DNA from: an uncultured beta proteobacterium
GTDB lineage: Bacteria; Pseudomonadota; Gammaproteobacteria; Burkholderiales; Burkholderiaceae
Direction: 5' to 3'
DNA length: 9,470 bases
Assembly: GCA_903835865.1 (NCBI GenBank)
Contig: CAILON010000435.1
Coordinates: 1-9,470 of the forward strand
Part shown: positions 5,917-9,470 of the stretch, piece after piece
Position numbering within the stretch: position 1 is the stretch's first letter
How the letters are laid out: every line of letters starts with the position of its first letter
Program-made: the position numbers and the translations under genes
Notes under the pieces: generated by a model
What the model saw: only the letters and a program-made list of their open reading frames with translations
Told to the model about the DNA's origin: nothing
Database searches by the model: none

Positions 5917-8190
5917 ATGGTTACCCTAAAAGACATGGATTCAGAGCTATTTACCCTAGATATCGGCGGCATGACCTGTGCTTCCTGCGTCGGGCGGGTT
6001 GAGAAGGCGCTAGATAAGATTCCGGGAATAGAGGCAGCTACAGTCAATTTAGCCACTGAACAAGCCAGAATTCGCGTAAAAACGGGGTCAGGCACTCAAA
6101 TTAAAGACGTCATCGCCCAAGTAGAAAAAACCGGCTATCAAGCCAAATTGGCTACCCCTCATGGCAAAGGTGAGTTAGCGCCTGCCAAAACCTTTTGGGG
6201 CTCTGATGGTTTAGGACGGGTCTTGCTAGGCTTTACCCTCTCGGCGCCACTCTTTTTGCCCATGTTTCTCATGCCCTTTGGTGTTCACTGGGCCCTGTCT
6301 CCCAAATGGCAACTCTTACTGGCAACCCCCGTCCAATTCTTCCTAGGCTGGCGCTTTTATAAGGCTGGCTTTAAATCGCTCATGTCTGGCGTAGGCAATA
6401 TGGATTTATTGGTAGCTTTAGGTACCAGTGCAGCCTATGGTCTGAGCATTTATCAAATGATTAGCTCTCCTCATGCGAGCCATGAGCTCTACTTTGAAGG
6501 GTCTGCTGTCATCATTTGTATGGTGCTTCTTGGTAAATGGCTTGAAGCCCGAGCTAAACAACAAACGAGTGAGGCTATCAGAGCACTACAGAAACTTTGG
6601 CCAGAGCACGCCAAAGTGCTCGATCCACAAATCGTTATTGTAGAAGGCGCCCCTTTAGATCAATATCGCGATCTGCCGCTAGAGCAAGTTTTTCCAAACG
6701 ATCACATCTTGGTTTTGCCTGGAGAACGCATTCCGGTAGATGGACTCATTCTCACTGGCAAGAGCCATGTGGACGAATCACTTCTTACCGGCGAAAGTAA
6801 TCCTGTTAAAAAACAAGCTGGTGCGAAGGTCATCGGTGGTGCGTTAAATGGAGAAGGTGTGCTCGTGATTGAGGCGCAGGCCGTTGGAGTTGAAAGTGTG
6901 CTCTCCAAAATCATTTCACTTGTTGAGGATGCACAAACCCAAAAGGCACCGATACAAAAATTGGTTGATCAAGTCAGTGCAATTTTTGTGCCAAGCGTCA
7001 TCATCATCGCGATCATTACCGGAATTGCAAATTGGCTTTATTTCGATTCTGCTTCAATCGCCATTTTGCGTGCAGTATCTGTACTTGTCATTGCTTGTCC
7101 TTGCGCGCTTGGTCTAGCAACCCCCGCAGCAATCATGGCGGGCACTGGAGTTGCGGCACGCTTTGGTATTTTAATAAAAGATCCACAGGTGCTTGAGCAA
7201 GCACATCGCCTTAATATTGTTGCATTTGATAAGACAGGCACACTCACGATTGGTAAGCCCCGACTACTTACCCTCATTCCTTTTGTCACCTCAATAAAGT
7301 CTGATGCTATTTTGGCAACTGCTGCAGGCTTACAGCTTGGAAGTGAGCATCCTTTAGCTAAAGCGTTATTAGACGCCGCCAAAGATCAAGGTCTTACGCC
7401 GATTCCTCCAACTGTAAGCAAAGCCCTTGCCGGAATTGGTATTGAAGGCAAACCCACTGCAGGCCCTTGGGAAAATCAAACGCTATGCCTCCAAAGTGTT
7501 GCCTCTCTCGAAGCCAATCCCCACTTTGCGGCAATCTTAGAAAAAGCCCATTCTTGTTTTGAGTCTGGTCAAACAGTTTCAGTTCTCATGAATTCAGAGT
7601 CACCCTCTACCCCAATAGCCCTTATTGGTTTTGGCGATGAGCTCAAAGCGAATGCCAGAGAAGCTATTAGCGCACTTCACCAATTACACATTCGTACGGT
7701 CATGCTTTCAGGTGATAACCAGGCTGCTGCCGAGCGCGTGGGTAAATCGATCGGGATTGATGAAGTGTTTGCACAAATCATGCCGGGTGATAAGGCACAG
7801 ATTATTCGCAAACTCCAGACATCAGAAATTCAACAGCGCCAATGGGTTGCCATGGTAGGCGATGGCGTGAATGATGCCCCTGCTCTTGCTGCCGCTGATG
7901 TTGGAATGGCGATGTCAACGGGTACGGATGTAGCCATGCAGGCTGCAGGCATCACCCTCATGCGAGGGGATCCTACTTTAGTTGCAGATGCAATTGATAT
8001 CTCCAAGAAAACTTGGAACAAAATTCGGCAAAACTTATTTTGGGCATTTGCATTTAATACCACGGGTATTCCATTGGCGGCGCTAGGATATCTCTCACCC
8101 ATGCTCGCTGGAAGCGCGATGGCCTTATCCAGTTTTTGTGTGCTGAGTAATGCACTCTTTCTAAAACGTTGGCGTCCTGCTCATCGTTAA
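5917..8190 (+). CDS. copA: Cu(I)-translocating P1B-type ATPase
   Basis: This is a complete 757-residue copper efflux pump of the inner membrane. In order it has: one N-terminal HMA domain with GMTCASC (C21, C24); membrane segments from about residue 100; the actuator TGES (291-294); the channel motif CPC (394-396) in CPCALGLATPAA; the phosphorylation site DKTGT at D438; the HP motif at 478-479 in GSEHPLAKAL; GDGVNDAP (648-655); and the last helices with NLFWAFAFNTTGIPLAA and MALSS. The helix-7 signature reads FN (713-714) instead of the usual YN of Cu(I) pumps. The start is uncertain. The ATG at 5917 has no ribosome site and sits in a TATATAT run, while an in-frame ATG at 5935 gives an equally typical N-terminus six residues shorter. 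It is divergent from copZ and convergent with the DUF3047 gene. Confidence 0.95.
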   Translation: MVTLKDMDSELFTLDIGGMTCASCVGRVEKALDKIPGIEAATVNLATEQARIRVKTGSGTQIKDVIAQVEKTGYQAKLATPHGKGELAPAKTFWGSDGLGRVLLGFTLSAPLFLPMFLMPFGVHWALSPKWQLLLATPVQFFLGWRFYKAGFKSLMSGVGNMDLLVALGTSAAYGLSIYQMISSPHASHELYFEGSAVIICMVLLGKWLEARAKQQTSEAIRALQKLWPEHAKVLDPQIVIVEGAPLDQYRDLPLEQVFPNDHILVLPGERIPVDGLILTGKSHVDESLLTGESNPVKKQAGAKVIGGALNGEGVLVIEAQAVGVESVLSKIISLVEDAQTQKAPIQKLVDQVSAIFVPSVIIIAIITGIANWLYFDSASIAILRAVSVLVIACPCALGLATPAAIMAGTGVAARFGILIKDPQVLEQAHRLNIVAFDKTGTLTIGKPRLLTLIPFVTSIKSDAILATAAGLQLGSEHPLAKALLDAAKDQGLTPIPPTVSKALAGIGIEGKPTAGPWENQTLCLQSVASLEANPHFAAILEKAHSCFESGQTVSVLMNSESPSTPIALIGFGDELKANAREAISALHQLHIRTVMLSGDNQAAAERVGKSIGIDEVFAQIMPGDKAQIIRKLQTSEIQQRQWVAMVGDGVNDAPALAAADVGMAMSTGTDVAMQAAGITLMRGDPTLVADAIDISKKTWNKIRQNLFWAFAFNTTGIPLAALGYLSPMLAGSAMALSSFCVLSNALFLKRWRPAHR

Positions 8191-8211
8191 AAATCTTACT
8201 TTTGATTTTTA
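8188..8211. terminator. Possible bidirectional terminator between copA and the DUF3047 gene
   Basis: TAAAAATC (8188-8195) and GATTTTTA (8204-8211) form an 8-bp inverted repeat with an 8-nt loop, spanning both convergent stop codons. The stem has only one GC pair, with A and T runs on either side. Position fits a shared terminator, but the stem would be weak. Confidence 0.3.
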
Positions 8212-8993
8212 CGAATCAATTCGATATCCCCGTAATAGGCCTTAGTCTCCGTCTTAGTGTTATCAGTATCCGTTAGCAAGGCAATCCCAATCACTTGACC
8301 GGGCGCCTCACCATAGGCAGCTCGAAAATCAGCGGTAAGGTCACGTTGATGCATAAGCCACTCCCCCACCTTTTCCGAACCAGAATCCACCACAATCATT
8401 TTGATGCGTGTGGTGTGGGGATTATCGAGAATGGTATTAACGGGAGATTTTCCGGACCAAATATACATTAAGGTTGCATATGGTAATTCTTGACCGCTAA
8501 CCAAATGAGCCATCTCAAAAGTCATTTTTTCTTTGAAGGATAGTTTTGATTTGTTACCGTCAAAGGCCACCAAAATTCTTAAGGGAGAATCATCATGAAC
8601 ACGTTCAGTATTGTCTGCCCCAAGAATGGGGCCAGTAGCTTTCCATTCCCACTTCAACCATAAATTTTGTGCCAACTTAGGGCGCAGTTTGACTACTAAG
8701 CCAGAGGCAGATGTTTTTGAGTTAGCGCTCAGAATGGTTCTGCCTTGATAATTTTCTAAGCGATAAACAGTATTTTTTTTATTGGGGGCGATGCGGTAAA
8801 AGCTCCAGCCCGTGGGCATTCCCTCTTGGGGTGTCTGAGTCGAGAATTTTGGCAATTCTTCTTGCATGGCGACCTGATCTACATTGAAGGTCTGACCAGA
8901 TTCATCCTGCACTTTCCCACCACCAAAGCCGGTACACCCTACCAACACAAAAGAGGTGGCAAGCGCCAAAGGAAGACGTAAACACGTAAACAT
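8196..8993 (-). CDS. DUF3047 family lipoprotein
   Basis: This 265-residue protein begins with a lipoprotein signal: MFTCLRLPLALATSFVLVGC, with lipobox LVGC and lipidated Cys at residue 20, followed by a Gly-rich linker. The mature part has DUF3047 features. GWSFYRIAPNKKNTVYRL opens the domain; LWLKWEWKATGPI, the LRILVAFDGNK strand and YIWSG follow; VIGIALLTDTDNTKTETKAYYGDIEL closes it. The family is probably beta-sandwich, possibly carbohydrate-binding-like, but has no proven function. The open frame extends to 9074, but I chose the ATG at 8993 because it begins the signal peptide directly and avoids overlap with the divergent gene. Its ribosome site is poor. The stop is 5 bp from the copA stop on the opposite strand. 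Confidence 0.82.
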   Translation of the reverse strand: MFTCLRLPLALATSFVLVGCTGFGGGKVQDESGQTFNVDQVAMQEELPKFSTQTPQEGMPTGWSFYRIAPNKKNTVYRLENYQGRTILSANSKTSASGLVVKLRPKLAQNLWLKWEWKATGPILGADNTERVHDDSPLRILVAFDGNKSKLSFKEKMTFEMAHLVSGQELPYATLMYIWSGKSPVNTILDNPHTTRIKMIVVDSGSEKVGEWLMHQRDLTADFRAAYGEAPGQVIGIALLTDTDNTKTETKAYYGDIELIRKNQK

Positions 8994-9040
8994 CTCTTGA
9001 TTGTCCCAAAAATTAGAGTAAGTGCGTCTAAAATCTGAGC

Positions 9041-9470
9041 ATGCGCCACCACTCACCATCAGCCTGGGCTGCAATTTGCATATTTATCGCTGCCATAGTG
9101 CATTTTGCCCTTGGCTTTAGTGTGGAATTTTCTGTTGATGAAGCTCACTACGCCTTATATGCCCAACATCTAGCGTGGAGCTACTTTGATCACCCACCTT
9201 TAGTGGGATGGATTCAGTGGCCCTTAGTGGTACTCACTTCTTCGGAAGGACTTATTCGCATTATTCCAGAGCTACTCTGGGTCATCGCCTGTGTACTGGT
9301 CTATCAGGTGGCACTAGAAATCCATCATTTACTGCAAAGTCGTAACACGGGTTACCTTACTACCAGCCTCCCCTCTGCTAATGCTTGCGGCCTGATGGCA
9401 GTGTTAGCTATTGTTGCTGCGCCAATGCCCCACATACTCGCAATTGGTTTACTACCCGATACTTTATTAA
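9041..9470 (+). CDS. Family 39 (ArnT/PMT-like) membrane glycosyltransferase, N-terminal fragment
   Basis: About 143 codons are visible before the right edge; the frame stays open. After a short basic N-terminus the protein has a first membrane segment (about residues 8-27). Next comes the luminal motif VDEAHYALYAQHL, then SYFDHPPLVGW, the DEAxY and DHPP signatures of GT-C enzymes of the ArnT/PMT/GT39 type. More hydrophobic segments follow (about 75-95 and 115-140). Such inner-membrane enzymes use polyprenyl-phosphate sugars to modify lipid A, proteins or surface polymers; the acceptor cannot be told here. An in-frame stop at 9029 makes ATG 9041 the first available start. Only a weak TGAG precedes it. 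It is divergent from the DUF3047 lipoprotein gene across 47 bp, suggesting that both serve the envelope. Confidence 0.82.
   Translation, partial: MRHHSPSAWAAICIFIAAIVHFALGFSVEFSVDEAHYALYAQHLAWSYFDHPPLVGWIQWPLVVLTSSEGLIRIIPELLWVIACVLVYQVALEIHHLLQSRNTGYLTTSLPSANACGLMAVLAIVAAPMPHILAIGLLPDTLL

Noticed and set aside
5907..6095. Minus-strand 62-codon frame over the start of copA
   Set aside because: Antisense to the copA HMA domain coding region, and not compatible with the divergent copZ promoter space.
7038..7382. Minus-strand 114-codon frame within copA
   Set aside because: Antisense shadow of the CPC and DKTGT region; Ala/Ser-rich with no family features.
8994..9074. Longer DUF3047 start at 9074 or 9059
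   Set aside because: It would place 22-27 polar residues before a clear lipoprotein signal and overlap the divergent glycosyltransferase coding region.

Overview
The window looks like ordinary chromosomal DNA of a betaproteobacterium of the Burkholderiales. A Polynucleobacter-type genome is my best guess, from the modest GC content, the look of the proteins, and a respiratory formate dehydrogenase accessory cassette typical of that order. The genus is inference, because no search could be run. No RNA genes, insertion sequences, CRISPR arrays or phage genes were seen. The longest gene-free stretch is 183 bp.

Positions 1-5862 are read on the minus strand. In transcription order they hold: a copZ-like metallochaperone (5862-5668); a 183-bp gap; mrp/apbC, an Fe-S cluster carrier starting with GTG (5484-4396); DUF3305 (4389-3850); DUF3306 (3850-3290); a 696-residue polyferredoxin (3293-1203); a TorD-family chaperone (1206-568); a small twin-arginine signal protein (448-227); and the first 56 codons of a formate dehydrogenase catalytic subunit (168-1, cut by the window edge). 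Four genes from DUF3305 to torD are joined by overlaps of 1-4 nt. DUF3305 begins 6 nt after the mrp stop. This reads as a formate dehydrogenase expression and maturation operon: Mrp could supply Fe-S clusters, TorD would guard the molybdoenzyme before Tat export, and the polyferredoxin and two DUF proteins have unproven accessory roles. A perfect FNR/ANR-type box lies just upstream of the small Tat gene.

Positions 5917-8190 hold a divergent Cu(I)-type P1B ATPase gene, copA, head to head with copZ across 54 bp. Pump and chaperone form a compact copper-efflux pair. No regulator gene is in the window and no clear CueR-type operator is visible.

Positions 8196-9470 hold a DUF3047 lipoprotein gene (minus), convergent with copA and 5 bp from its stop, and a divergent family 39 (ArnT/PMT-like) glycosyltransferase gene (plus) that runs off the right edge.

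No clearly new defence or mobile system was found. The most interesting material is the formate dehydrogenase accessory cassette: an Fe-S carrier gene at its head, a polyferredoxin with one Cys-to-His cluster site, and FNR-box placement that suggests repression rather than activation.
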